Assembly (NCBI GenBank): GCA_020848655.1
Contig: JADLHU010000181.1
Location: forward strand, 1 to 36,570
Length of the DNA: 36,570 nucleotides
DNA from: Novosphingobium sp.
GTDB lineage: Bacteria > Pseudomonadota > Alphaproteobacteria > Sphingomonadales > Sphingomonadaceae
Direction: 5' to 3'
Numbering within the stretch: the stretch's first letter is position 1; the number at the start of each line of letters is the position of its first letter. This document shows, one piece after another, positions 26,392-35,460 of the stretch. Below the pieces are notes generated by a model, which did no database searches, was not told the DNA's origin, and saw nothing but the letters and a program-made list of their open reading frames with translations. Position numbers and translations under genes: made by a program.

Positions 26392-26565
26392 TTATGGCGA
26401 TGCGGGCGCGCCGGCGCTTTCGCTCGCTTGCGCCTGCAAGTCCCGGTCGATCGCGGCGGCCTTGTCGCGCACGGTCTTTTCGGCCTTTTCATAGCGTTCG
26501 TCGAAGCTGGGCTTGTGGCAGGCCGCGGCGAACAGCAGCAGGACGATGGCGGCGGGCCGGCGCAT
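26392..26565 (-). CDS. Small lipoprotein, 57 aa, last gene of the tamAB set
   Basis: Read from the sequence: MRRPAAIVLLLFAAAC opens the frame, with a basic start, hydrophobic core and a lipobox-like AAAC (Cys16), so the mature form would be a lipid-anchored peptide of about 42 residues. The mature part is highly charged (HKPSFDERYEKAEKTVRDK, then AAAIDRDLQAQ) and likely one amphipathic helix, ending SAGAPASP. The ATG overlaps the tamB stop by one base (TGATG), the same join as tamA-tamB, which is the main support. The -3 residue of the lipobox is Ala instead of the preferred Leu. I know no named family. It lies between tamB and the riboswitch. Confidence 0.7.
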   Translation of the reverse strand: MRRPAAIVLLLFAAACHKPSFDERYEKAEKTVRDKAAAIDRDLQAQASESAGAPASP

Positions 26566-29500
26566 CAGTAGTTCTTGCGCAGTCGCAGGTTGAAGTTGGT
26601 CACCCCCGATCCGCCCGCCTGGCTGAGGATCGACAGCGCCTTGCTCAGGCTGATCTCGAGCTGGGTGGCGGTGAAGCCGCGTGCGTCGGTGATCAGTTCC
26701 ACGTAGATATCGTTGGTGATGTACTGCCCCGCCGCCAGCGCGGTGCCGCGCCCGGTGGCTTCGTCGGCGCCCAGGATGCGCAGCCGGTCGATCCCCGCGG
26801 CCGAGCGCAGCTTGCCCAGCGGGTTCAGCCCGCCGCCCGTGGCGCGCAGCGAATTGAGCGAGGCGGCAAGCTGCACCGCCTGGATCGCCGAAAGGTTGGC
26901 GATCGAGCTGCCGAACAGGATGCGCGACACGATTTCGTCCTGCGGCAGGCTGGGCGTGCTGGAGAAGGTGACTTGCGGGTTGAAGGCCCGGCCCGAGACG
27001 TTGACGGTGACGGTGATGTCATCGACATCGTCGCTGCCGGCGATGGCGATCACCGGATCGATGGTCTGCCCGCCGGTGAAATCGAGATGGCCCGACGACA
27101 GTTCGAACTGCCGCCCGGCGAAGCCCAGCGTGCCGCGCAGCAGTTCCACCTGGCCGGCCAGCGTCGGCTGCGCCGATGTGCCGCCAACGTGGAAGTTGGC
27201 GCGCCATTCGGATTCCAGCCCCATGCCCGAAACGTACAGTTCGTCGCGTGCGATCAGCTTGAGGTCGAGCCGGATCAGGCTGAGCAGGCCGGCGCTGGGC
27301 GTTGGCGGTTCATCGCCGGTGACAAGCTGGCGGCCGTGCGAAGGCTTGAAGCGCACGCCCGAAAGCTGCGGCACTTCGGCCGCGCCCTGGCGGATCATCT
27401 GGTAACGCGTTTCGGGCAGGCGCAATTCGCCGCTGAGCAGCGCGGTCTCGCCGGCCTGCTTGGTCAGGCGCAAGGTGCCGGTGGCGCGGGCCGACAGCGC
27501 ATCGCTGCGCGCCACGCGCGCGTTCTGCACGGTCGCGGCGATATCCATCGGATAGCCGGCATCGGCGGCCAGGCTGACATAGCCCTTGGCGCTGACCGTG
27601 CCGTCGCCCGCCCTGGCGGTCAGCGTTTCGATTTCCAGCCGCTCGCCGGTGAAGCGCCCGGTCACCGCCATCTGCGTCAGCCGCGTGCCATAGGCCTGGT
27701 TTTCATACGTCAGCGCGTTGCCGCGCACCACGCCCTGAAGGCACGGGCTGGACACCCGGCACGAGAAATCGGCGGCGACGGCGATCGGGCCGGACAGTCG
27801 CTGCCCCACCGCGCCCGAAAGCGACATCAGCGTATCGGCCGGACCGTTATAGCGGATGCCGCCGGTCAGCGGCGCTTCGCGCAACCGCTCGGTCCACGAT
27901 CCGGTGCCGGGTGGCAGCGGGCGCAGCGAGGCCTGCATGCGGCCGATCACGGTGCCGCGCTGGCGGAACACGGCGCGCGCCTCGCCGCCATCGGGCAGGA
28001 GCTTGCCCACGAAGTTCACGTCCACCGCCTGGCTGACCGAAGTGGCCGTGGTGCGCGTGAAATTGTCGATAGAAAGCCGTGCGTCGGCGCGCGGGAAGGC
28101 AGCAGGGCCGGCTTGCGCGAAATCGAGGCTGCCCGTGGCCTGCCCGCCGATGCCATAGCCGGGGAGGAAGGCGTTGACGATCGACAGGTTCAGCGCGTCG
28201 AGCCGGCTTTCCAGCTTGATGCCGCCCGCGTTTCCGGCGCCCCAGGTGCCGGCCAGCCGCATGTTGCCCCGGCCCATGTCGATGCGCGTGGGCAGCAGTT
28301 CATAGCCGGCCTTGCCCGGTACGATGCGCGCCGGGCTGGAGGTGCGGAACGGCGTGCCGCGCACGCGCCCGTCGATCATCACCTTCCACAGTTGCGGCGT
28401 CAGATCGGCGTTGGCGGCCAGCCGGAACGGCGCGCCGCCCGCGCCTTCGACCATGGCCTTGGCCTGGCCGCGCCCGTCGCGGTAATCGATGATCACGCGC
28501 GCGGCGTTGATGTCGAAGCCGCCGAAGGTGGTCTGCGCCACTTGCGCATCGGCCACCACCCAGGGCTTGTCATACAGCACCACCCGGCCATCGACGATGG
28601 CCGATCCGATCGCCAGCCTGGCCGGGCCGGGCAGCACGGTATCGGTGGCGCGCAGGTTGAACAGCGCTTCCTGGAACTTGCCTTGCGCACCCAGCCGCAC
28701 CAGCCCGGTCAGCCCGCGCCCGTTGGCGGTAAGCTGGCCGGCGAACGGACCCGACGGCACTTGCCGCAGCGTGCCGGCAAACTGGATGCCGCCAAGGTCG
28801 GCGCTGTCGATGCGCAGCGTCGTCGCGCCTTCGAGGCCCAACACCACGTCGGCGGTCAGCGGGCCGTAATCGGTGGCGCCGGTGGCTTTCAGGCGATAGC
28901 CGCCGGGCGCGCCGGTGATCTGCGCGTCCAGATCGGCCAGCCCGATGCCAAGCCCCGGCCGCGTGGCGGTGACGTGGGCCTGCGGGTTGGCGATGGTGCC
29001 CGTCACGCGCACGCCGACCGGGCCATACTGGCTCGAGACGGCATCGGCGTTGAGCGCGATTCGCCCGTCCGGCGCATAGCTGCCCGAACCGCCGGTTACG
29101 CGCAGCAAGGGCGCATTGAGCCTGAGCGCGGCGAAACGCACCACGCCATCGGCGCCATAGCGCACATCGGCGGAAGCCACGGCGTTGCCGCCCAGGAAAT
29201 CGCGCACGCCGGCGTTGGTCAGCGTCTTGGAGCGCGCCCGCACCTTGCCGGCCAGCGAGAACCCGCCACCCGGTTCGGCGCGCAGATCGGCCTGCGTTTC
29301 GATCGCGAACGTGCCCACGCTTTCGATGCGGTAATTGTCGATCTTGCCGTCGACCGCGCCGGTGTACAGCCCCTTGGCGGTATCGGCGAGGAGGATGAGC
29401 CGGGCGTCGATCCGGTCGGAGCGGATGCGCATGTTGTCGGACAGGATGCGCGGCCCGTCGATGGCGAGATCGCCGTTCAGCCGCACATCGGACAATGTGC

Positions 29501-30833
29501 CGCCGGCCACGCTGTCCAGCCCGGTGATGCGCGCGACGCGGGCTTCCACCGGGATCAGGATGTGATCGGCATCGATGCGCGCCGCGCCCTTCGCGGTCAG
29601 CCGTTCCAGCCCCATGTCGTTCATCACCAGCCGCGCGGCGCTGAGCGTATAGCGCACGCCGGGCGTGGCGAAGGCGCCGTCGAGCGTGAGATCGGCGGTC
29701 AGCCCGCTGCCCGCAAGGTTGGGGGCCAGCGCCGATGGCTTGAGCAGCGCGAAGGCGAGGTTCAGCCCGTCGAAGCGGCTGGCGCCCAGGTCCAGGCCGC
29801 CTTTCGCATCGAGCACGAAGGCATCGCTGCCCGCCTTGCCGGTGATCGTGGCGCGCCGCTGGTCGAGCGCGGCGGTGAGGTCGAGCGTGGTGGTGGGGCC
29901 AAGCAGCGCCGCCGTCGGCCCGGTGAACAGCCGCGCGATCCGCGTCGGGCCTTTCAGCGCAAACGTGCCGTTGCGCGCGGTCAGCGCCAGCCGCGCCAGC
30001 TCGCCGCCGCCCAGGTCCGCCGCGATCGTGCCGTTCCAGGCCTTCCAGTCACCCTTGCCGGCGACGCGCGCCGACAGCGGCTGCGCCAGGCCCGCCAGCG
30101 CCGCGATGGTGCCGCCCCGCGGTGCGTCAAGGTCGAGCGCCAGGTCGAGCCTGTCGGCCTCGGGCACGGCATCCAGCGTCAGCACCAGGCGATCGCCGCC
30201 GCCGTTGGCCGCACCCTTCGCCGCGCCGGGCACGGGCGCGGTCGCGGCGTCGAGCCAGACTTGCGCGCGGCCATCGGCGATCTTCGCGCGGCCGGTGATG
30301 CGGCCGATGCGGCGCAGGCCCGAAACCGGTTCCTCGGCGATGAAGCGATCGATCTGCAGCTTGCCCACGTCGATATCGATATCGGGCAGCAGCGGCGCAT
30401 CGCTGGGCGGGGTGGCGCGGAAGGCGGGCACGCGGCGCAGCGAGACGCGCGGCGACACGGCGCTGCGCACATCGACATGGTTGTTCAGGAAGGCCAGCGG
30501 CCGCCAGTCCACCCGCACTTCGGGCGTGAACAGGAATTCGCCTTTGGTATCGCGCACCGACACGTCGCGCAGCACCATCCGGCCATAAAGCGAGCCATCG
30601 ATGCGCGCGACATCGATGCGCATGCCGTTGGCGAAAGCATAGCGCCCGATCATGTCCGCCACGAAGCGGTGGCCGGGTCCGGTATCGAGCACGAGCACGG
30701 CTAGCCCCGCCAGCGCGACCACGCCCAGCACCAGCGCCACCACGGTCTTGACCAGCCGCAGCCGCCAGCCGCGCCAGCGGCGGGCCGGGGGCGTGTCGAC
30801 CGGGGGCGGATCGTCCGTGGCGTCGCCGCTCAT
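26565..30833 (-). CDS. tamB: TamB (DUF490 family) inner-membrane-anchored translocation/lipid-bridge protein
   Basis: A 1422-residue protein. The cytoplasmic N-terminus (about 25 residues) is followed by one membrane helix (about 27-50, VKTVVALVLGVVALAGLAVLVL) and a very long periplasmic beta-rich stretch, and the C-terminal DUF490 domain (about 1080-1422) ends NFNLRLRKNY. TamB spans the periplasm as an elongated groove, works with TamA in outer-membrane protein assembly, and AsmA-like relatives move phospholipids. Its gene overlaps the tamA stop by one base, and the 57-aa lipoprotein gene starts within its stop. The length is in the usual range of the family. No signal peptide cleavage is expected. 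Confidence 0.95.
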   Translation of the reverse strand: MSGDATDDPPPVDTPPARRWRGWRLRLVKTVVALVLGVVALAGLAVLVLDTGPGHRFVADMIGRYAFANGMRIDVARIDGSLYGRMVLRDVSVRDTKGEFLFTPEVRVDWRPLAFLNNHVDVRSAVSPRVSLRRVPAFRATPPSDAPLLPDIDIDVGKLQIDRFIAEEPVSGLRRIGRITGRAKIADGRAQVWLDAATAPVPGAAKGAANGGGDRLVLTLDAVPEADRLDLALDLDAPRGGTIAALAGLAQPLSARVAGKGDWKAWNGTIAADLGGGELARLALTARNGTFALKGPTRIARLFTGPTAALLGPTTTLDLTAALDQRRATITGKAGSDAFVLDAKGGLDLGASRFDGLNLAFALLKPSALAPNLAGSGLTADLTLDGAFATPGVRYTLSAARLVMNDMGLERLTAKGAARIDADHILIPVEARVARITGLDSVAGGTLSDVRLNGDLAIDGPRILSDNMRIRSDRIDARLILLADTAKGLYTGAVDGKIDNYRIESVGTFAIETQADLRAEPGGGFSLAGKVRARSKTLTNAGVRDFLGGNAVASADVRYGADGVVRFAALRLNAPLLRVTGGSGSYAPDGRIALNADAVSSQYGPVGVRVTGTIANPQAHVTATRPGLGIGLADLDAQITGAPGGYRLKATGATDYGPLTADVVLGLEGATTLRIDSADLGGIQFAGTLRQVPSGPFAGQLTANGRGLTGLVRLGAQGKFQEALFNLRATDTVLPGPARLAIGSAIVDGRVVLYDKPWVVADAQVAQTTFGGFDINAARVIIDYRDGRGQAKAMVEGAGGAPFRLAANADLTPQLWKVMIDGRVRGTPFRTSSPARIVPGKAGYELLPTRIDMGRGNMRLAGTWGAGNAGGIKLESRLDALNLSIVNAFLPGYGIGGQATGSLDFAQAGPAAFPRADARLSIDNFTRTTATSVSQAVDVNFVGKLLPDGGEARAVFRQRGTVIGRMQASLRPLPPGTGSWTERLREAPLTGGIRYNGPADTLMSLSGAVGQRLSGPIAVAADFSCRVSSPCLQGVVRGNALTYENQAYGTRLTQMAVTGRFTGERLEIETLTARAGDGTVSAKGYVSLAADAGYPMDIAATVQNARVARSDALSARATGTLRLTKQAGETALLSGELRLPETRYQMIRQGAAEVPQLSGVRFKPSHGRQLVTGDEPPTPSAGLLSLIRLDLKLIARDELYVSGMGLESEWRANFHVGGTSAQPTLAGQVELLRGTLGFAGRQFELSSGHLDFTGGQTIDPVIAIAGSDDVDDITVTVNVSGRAFNPQVTFSSTPSLPQDEIVSRILFGSSIANLSAIQAVQLAASLNSLRATGGGLNPLGKLRSAAGIDRLRILGADEATGRGTALAAGQYITNDIYVELITDARGFTATQLEISLSKALSILSQAGGSGVTNFNLRLRKNY

Positions 30834-33205
30834 CAGAACGCCTGCCCGATCGAGACGTAGATGTTCAGCCGCGCTTCGCCGGGGCGGCGTTTCAGCGGGG
30901 TCGCCACGTCGACGCGCATCGGCCCGAAGTTGGTATAGAGTCGCCCGCCCAGGCCCACGCCATAGCGCAAGTCGGAAAAGCGCGGCATCGACGAGGCATA
31001 GGACTGGCCGACATCGAGGAAGGCGACCACGCCGTAGTTACCGAAGCGATAGCGCACTTCGCCCGCCGCTTCGTTCAGGCTGCGCCCGCCGATGGGATCG
31101 CCATTGGGATCGAGCGGGCCGAGCTTCTGGTAGCCGAAGCCGCGCACCGATCCGCCGCCGCCTGAATAGAGCCGCCGCGACGGCGCGATATCGAAGCGCG
31201 TCGCGCCCTGGATCGTGCCGAGCCGCACGCGCCCGGCCAGGACGATGCTGTCCGCCACCGCAAAATAGCCCGAGGCATCGAGCCGGGCGCGGACGTAGGG
31301 ATTGAAACCGTTCTCCAGCGAGCCTTCGGGCTGGACCAGCGCCGTCACCTTGTAGCCCTTGCTGGGGTTGAGCAGATCGTCGGTGCGGTCATAGCCCAAC
31401 TGGCCGGTCAGCGCCGCGATGTAGAACGTGCGCCGGTTGCGCGCGGCGCGGGTGAAATCATAGTCCTTTTCCGCCGTGGCGACGAGTTCGCCGCCATAGG
31501 CATAGGTCATCCGCTTTTGCCACAGCGGTGTCGAATCGCGGCTGACGCGGGCGGAAAGGCGGCCGGTATAGGCGTTGTAGGCGTCGTAATTGCTGTGCAG
31601 CGCCTCCGCGCCCAGTTCGAACGTGCGATCGCGCTTGCCGGCGTTGGAACGGCGGAACGTCACGCCCGCGCCCTGTTCCTGCGTGCCGGCCACGCCGTGG
31701 CCGATCAGCGCGCCTTCGGGGCGGAACAGGTTGCGGTGCGTCCAGGTGCCTTCCAGCCGGAAGCCTTCGCCCGTGCCATAACCGGCGGTGCCCGCGATGG
31801 TGCGCGGCGGGCCGGCATCCTGGTTGACCATCACCGTCACGTATTCGGCGCCATCGGGCGCGATTTCGCCCGTGCGCTGCGGTTCGACCGACACCGTGGA
31901 GAACAGCCCCGTGGCGACGAGCGCCTGGCGCAGATCGTCGACCCGGCGGCTGTCGTACAGTTCGCCGCGCTTGAAACGCGCCAGCACACCGGCGTGCCGC
32001 GCGTCGAAAGCCAGGTCGCCGCGCGTGGCGAAATCGCCATAGCGCGCGCGCGGGCCGATGGTGACGGGCAGGGTGTAGATGCCATCGCCAGTGGCGCGAT
32101 CGAGCAGGATGTCACGCTGGCCGACTTCGGCGAAGGGATAGCCGTTCTGCGGCAGCGCCACCGCCACTTGCGCTTCGGCGCCCTGCACGCGGTCGGCCAC
32201 GATCGGCTGGCCCGGTTGCAGCGCCAGATTGTCGCGGATCAGCGTGGGGGGCACGGTCGGCAGCGCGTCGACGCGGATTTCGGCGAACGTGAAGCGCTGG
32301 CCAGGCACCACATCGAGCACGGCGGTCAGGCCGGCGTCACCGTTCTGGCTGTTCTCCTGATTCGCGCCGCGTTCGGGCCGGTCGATCCGCGTGGTCACGC
32401 GCGCGTCGTGCCAGCCTTCGGACGCGAGGATGCGTTGCAGCAGCTTGCCGTCCTCGCGCAGGCGGGCGGAAATCATCGCATAGTTCGCGGCCTTTCCGTC
32501 GCCGCCGCGCAGCGCCGAAAATTCGCGGAACAGTTCGCCCAGGCGCGCCGTGCTGGCCTTCTCCGCCTCGTCCAGCCCGTTGACCTTGACGCGATAGGCG
32601 ATCTCGCGGTCCTTGTCGGGATCTTCGGCTTCGGCGAACTGGACGGGTTCGACGTTGAACTGGTCGAGCGGCGGCAGCGGCTTGGCCAGTTCGGCATCGC
32701 GCACCGGGGCATCGCCGATCGCCTCGAACGGCACGCCATCGGCCAGCGCGGGATCGCCCAGCGGCGGGGCCTGCCCTTCGGCCGGTTTCGCGCCTGCCTG
32801 CTTTTCGGCGATGCGGCGCTCGAATTCGGCGATCGATTCGAGCGGGCGATCCAGTTCCGGGTCGGCGGCGACGTCGAGCGAGGGGATCGCCGCGTTGAAT
32901 TCGGCGTCGGGAATGATCGGGGCGAGGGCCGGCAGCGCCGCATCGGCGGGCGGTGCGGGCACCGCCACGCCGCCGGCCACCAGCGCTCCGTCAGGCCCTG
33001 TCGCCTGTGCGGGGGGCGGTGCGGGGGTCTGTAGCGGGACCTGTACCGGCGCGGGTGCGGTGGTTGACGTATCGGCCGTCGCCGCCTGCTGGGCCAGCGC
33101 GGCGCGCGCGGCCAGCGCCAGCGCCAGCGCGCCGGCCGATGCCGCGAACCTGATGGCGCCCGATCCGCCTTGGCTCCACCGGCCTGGGACTGCTTGCTTC
33201 GGCAT
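30833..33205 (-). CDS. tamA: TamA-like BamA/Omp85 family outer-membrane protein
   Basis: A 790-residue protein with a signal peptide (about 1-38, to ALAQQ), a Pro/Ala-rich acidic linker (about 40-190), POTRA domains (about 195-430) and a C-terminal 16-stranded barrel (about 445-790). The barrel carries the Omp85 motif RRLYSGGGGSVRGFGYQ and the chain ends in Phe (VSIGQAF), the outer-membrane insertion signal. TamA pairs with TamB across the envelope. The roughly 150-residue linker before the POTRAs is longer than in E. coli TamA, which has none. The stop overlaps the tamB ATG by one base. Confidence 0.93.
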   Translation of the reverse strand: MPKQAVPGRWSQGGSGAIRFAASAGALALALAARAALAQQAATADTSTTAPAPVQVPLQTPAPPPAQATGPDGALVAGGVAVPAPPADAALPALAPIIPDAEFNAAIPSLDVAADPELDRPLESIAEFERRIAEKQAGAKPAEGQAPPLGDPALADGVPFEAIGDAPVRDAELAKPLPPLDQFNVEPVQFAEAEDPDKDREIAYRVKVNGLDEAEKASTARLGELFREFSALRGGDGKAANYAMISARLREDGKLLQRILASEGWHDARVTTRIDRPERGANQENSQNGDAGLTAVLDVVPGQRFTFAEIRVDALPTVPPTLIRDNLALQPGQPIVADRVQGAEAQVAVALPQNGYPFAEVGQRDILLDRATGDGIYTLPVTIGPRARYGDFATRGDLAFDARHAGVLARFKRGELYDSRRVDDLRQALVATGLFSTVSVEPQRTGEIAPDGAEYVTVMVNQDAGPPRTIAGTAGYGTGEGFRLEGTWTHRNLFRPEGALIGHGVAGTQEQGAGVTFRRSNAGKRDRTFELGAEALHSNYDAYNAYTGRLSARVSRDSTPLWQKRMTYAYGGELVATAEKDYDFTRAARNRRTFYIAALTGQLGYDRTDDLLNPSKGYKVTALVQPEGSLENGFNPYVRARLDASGYFAVADSIVLAGRVRLGTIQGATRFDIAPSRRLYSGGGGSVRGFGYQKLGPLDPNGDPIGGRSLNEAAGEVRYRFGNYGVVAFLDVGQSYASSMPRFSDLRYGVGLGGRLYTNFGPMRVDVATPLKRRPGEARLNIYVSIGQAF

Positions 33206-33800
33206 AACCCCCGAAAAATGGCTGCGCGACAGGAAGGGGGCTCAAAGCGGTTGGCACTCCCCGGGAAACACAAGCGGATTCAACCGCGAATGTTCCCGGC
33301 AGAAAGCGCTCCTTCAGCGTTTCGAGATAGTCGATCACTTCCTTGCGCCGGACCGGATCGGACATCCCGGCATAGATCATGCGCGTTCCGGGCACGGTCT
33401 TCATCGGCGCGGTCAGCCAGCGGTCCAGCGTTGGCCGATCCCAGGTCAGGTTGGCGGCGGTCAGCGCGGGCGAATAGGCGAAGCCCGGCACGCTGGCCGC
33501 CTTGTGGCCCGCGATGCCCGCCAGGCTGGGACCGATGCCGTTGCGGCCGGGCTGGATGGCATGGCAGGACATGCACTGCGCGAAGGCGGCGGGCGGCGTG
33601 TTGGCCGGCGTGGCGCCGCTCGCCCCAGGGGTCGCCTCGGGGCTTGATGCGGGTGCGCTTTCCGCCTGCGAGCTGGCGTCCTCGTGCTGTTCGCCTTGCG
33701 GCTGGCCGCCGCAGGCCGCCAATGCGCTGGCCAGCGCCACAAGCGCGGCCGCTCTCAACCCGATCGGCCTGAATCCGGTTGCCGTTCCCCGTGTCCGCAT
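32991..33800 (-). CDS. Cytochrome c lipoprotein with an unusual C-terminal run-on into tamA
   Basis: A class I cytochrome c. The start MRTRGTATGF leads into a lipoprotein signal with the lipobox LAAC (Cys30), then a Gln/Glu/Ser/Pro-rich linker, the haem site CMSCH (76-80) and axial Met M141 in GTRMIYAGM. The haem domain ends near residue 163 (VIDYLETLK). The frame then lacks a stop and runs on for over 100 residues of Arg/Gly/Pro-rich sequence, overlapping the 5' end of tamA by 215 bases in another frame. Stops occur in the other two frames at 33314-33316 and 33280-33282, so the natural end may lie there and one base may have been gained or lost. A redox or shuttle role is likely. Confidence 0.75.
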   Translation of the reverse strand: MRTRGTATGFRPIGLRAAALVALASALAACGGQPQGEQHEDASSQAESAPASSPEATPGASGATPANTPPAAFAQCMSCHAIQPGRNGIGPSLAGIAGHKAASVPGFAYSPALTAANLTWDRPTLDRWLTAPMKTVPGTRMIYAGMSDPVRRKEVIDYLETLKERFLPGTFAVESACVSRGVPTALSPLPVAQPFFGGYAEASSPRPVEPRRIGRHQVRGIGRRAGAGAGRARRAGPAGGDGRYVNHRTRAGTGPATDPRTAPRTGDRA

Positions 33801-33914
33801 GGCCTTCGCTCCTTGAAATGTGCCTTGAAGCCGGCGCCTCTCTACCGTGTGGCGCCGGTCAGGCAAGGATTCGCTTTGCCCGGCGGCGCCGGCTCGCCTA
33901 TCGGCTCGGCTCCG

Positions 33915-35324
33915 ATGTCCGCGCCCCAGCCTTTTGCCTCGCCCGCCCCGTCCCGTTCGGCGTTCCGCGTCGAACTGGGCGCTACCTTGCGCCTGTCCGG
34001 GCCGCTGGCGCTGGCCAACATGTTGCAGATGGCGGTCTATGCGATCGACGTGATCTTCGTCGCACGGCTGGGGCAGGAAGCGCTGGCCGCGTCCAGCCTG
34101 GGCGTGTCGCTGTTCGTGCTGATCGTGTTCGGCTGCACCGGGCTGACCGGCGCGGTCGCGCCGCTGGTCGCCGCCGAACTCGGCCGCCGCCGCCATGCCG
34201 TGCGCGAGATTCGCCGGTCGGTGCGCATGGCGATGTGGCTGGCGGTGGGCTGCGGCCTTGCCGGCATGGTCATCTGCCTGGCCGGCGAATCGCTGCTGCT
34301 GCTGACCGGGCAGGACCCGGCGGTGGCCGCGCTGGCCGCGCGCTTCCTGGCGGTGCTGGCCTTCTGCCTGGTGCCGATGCTGGTCAGCAATGTGCTGCGC
34401 ACGTTCGTGGCCACGATGGGCCGGCCGGTCTTCGCCACGCTCATCACCGCGCTGGCGATCGGGGTCAACGCGCTGGGCAATTACATGTTCGTGTTCGGGC
34501 GGCTGGGCGCGCCGGCGCTGGGGCTTGAAGGCTCCGCGCTGTCGAGCGTGATCACGGCCGTGGCCACGGTGGCCGCCTATGCGATCGCCATTGGCGCCGA
34601 TCGCCGGCTGCGCCGCTTTCGCATATTCGGCCGCTGGTGGCGGCCCGAATGGTCGCGCCTGCGCGAAATCGTGCGGGTGGGGCTGCCGATCGGCATGACG
34701 CTGGTTGCCGAAGCCGGGCTGTTCAGCGGCGCCGCCTTCCTGATGGGCCGCATCGGCGCGGCGGAACTGGCCGCGCACACGGTCGCGCTGCAAATCGCCG
34801 CGTTCTTCTTCCAGGTGCCGTTCGGCGTGGCGCAGGCCGCGACGATCCGCGTCGGCTATCACTTCGGCGCGGGCGATGCCGCCGCGATCGCGCGCGCCGG
34901 GCAGGCGGCGCTGGCGATCGGCTTTGCCTTCGTGGGCATATCGGCCAGCGCGATGCTGTTCGTCCCCGAACTGATCCTGTCGGCCTATGTCGATGTCGCC
35001 GCGCCGGCCAATGCCGGGATGGTGGTCTTGGCGGTGCAGTACCTGGCGGTCGGCGCGGCGTTCCAGTTGTTCGACGGGGCGCAGGCCGTTGCCGCCGGGG
35101 TGCTGCGCGGCTTGCAGGATACGCGCATGCCGATGGTCATCGCGCTGGCGGGATACTGGCTGCCCGGCTTCGGCACCGCCGTGGCGCTGGGCCTGTTCAC
35201 CCCGCTGCGCGGCACGGGCGTGTGGGTTGGGCTGGCGGTGGGGCTGGTCTTCGTGGCGCTGCTGCTGCTGTGGCGCTGGCACCGCCGCGAGGCGCTGGGC
35301 CTGGTCCGCTTCGCCGCGACCTGA
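33915..35324 (+). CDS. MATE family multidrug/metabolite exporter
   Basis: A 469-residue inner-membrane protein with 12 predicted membrane segments and the two-fold MATE symmetry: LSGPLALANMLQMAVYAIDVIFVARLG in helix 1-2, and VRVGLPIGMTLVAEAGLFSGAAFLMGRIG at the start of the second half. Other typical patches are VNALGNYMFVFG and FFFQVPFGVAQAATIRVGYHFGAG. MATE proteins use a H+ or Na+ gradient to expel cationic compounds; the substrate is unknown. The chosen MSAPQPFASP gives a short Pro-rich N-terminal tail; the frame is open 77 codons upstream, antisense to the cytochrome c gene, without support. It is divergent from the cytochrome c gene with a 114-base gap. Confidence 0.93.
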   Translation: MSAPQPFASPAPSRSAFRVELGATLRLSGPLALANMLQMAVYAIDVIFVARLGQEALAASSLGVSLFVLIVFGCTGLTGAVAPLVAAELGRRRHAVREIRRSVRMAMWLAVGCGLAGMVICLAGESLLLLTGQDPAVAALAARFLAVLAFCLVPMLVSNVLRTFVATMGRPVFATLITALAIGVNALGNYMFVFGRLGAPALGLEGSALSSVITAVATVAAYAIAIGADRRLRRFRIFGRWWRPEWSRLREIVRVGLPIGMTLVAEAGLFSGAAFLMGRIGAAELAAHTVALQIAAFFFQVPFGVAQAATIRVGYHFGAGDAAAIARAGQAALAIGFAFVGISASAMLFVPELILSAYVDVAAPANAGMVVLAVQYLAVGAAFQLFDGAQAVAAGVLRGLQDTRMPMVIALAGYWLPGFGTAVALGLFTPLRGTGVWVGLAVGLVFVALLLLWRWHRREALGLVRFAAT

Positions 35325-35362
35325 AGATTCGCTACGGCCCGAAGAAATTTTGCACGCTTTGC

Positions 35363-35391
35363 TTGACGGCTCCGCGGGCCAGACCCATATG
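35363..35391 (+). promoter_or_regulatory. groESL promoter
   Basis: TTGACG (35363-35368), 17 bases, CATATG (35386-35391). The predicted start of transcription, about 35398, adjoins the CIRCE operator, the arrangement expected for HrcA control. Confidence 0.75.
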
Positions 35392-35398
35392 CGCGTCG

Positions 35399-35425
35399 CT
35401 GGCACTCTCGTGATGAGAGTGCCAA
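35399..35425. promoter_or_regulatory. CIRCE operator (HrcA binding site)
   Basis: CTGGCACTC, nine bases, GAGTGCCAA. It matches the consensus TTAGCACTC-N9-GAGTGCTAA at all positions that pair except the outer ones. HrcA would repress groESL from here in the absence of heat stress. hrcA is not in the window. Confidence 0.95.
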
Positions 35426-35460
35426 TCCATTCCGGTTCACTGGTTTAGAGGGAGAACCCC

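Noticed and set aside
26169..26492. N-terminal extension of the Mn exporter
   Set aside because: The extension is the translation of the riboswitch and part of the small lipoprotein gene.
26394..30704. 1436-aa open frame on the plus strand opposite tamB
   Set aside because: A high-GC shadow: Arg/Gly/Ala/His-rich composition, no domain, fully antisense to a well-supported gene.
31517..33034. 505-aa plus-strand frame opposite tamA
   Set aside because: Antisense shadow with no motif.
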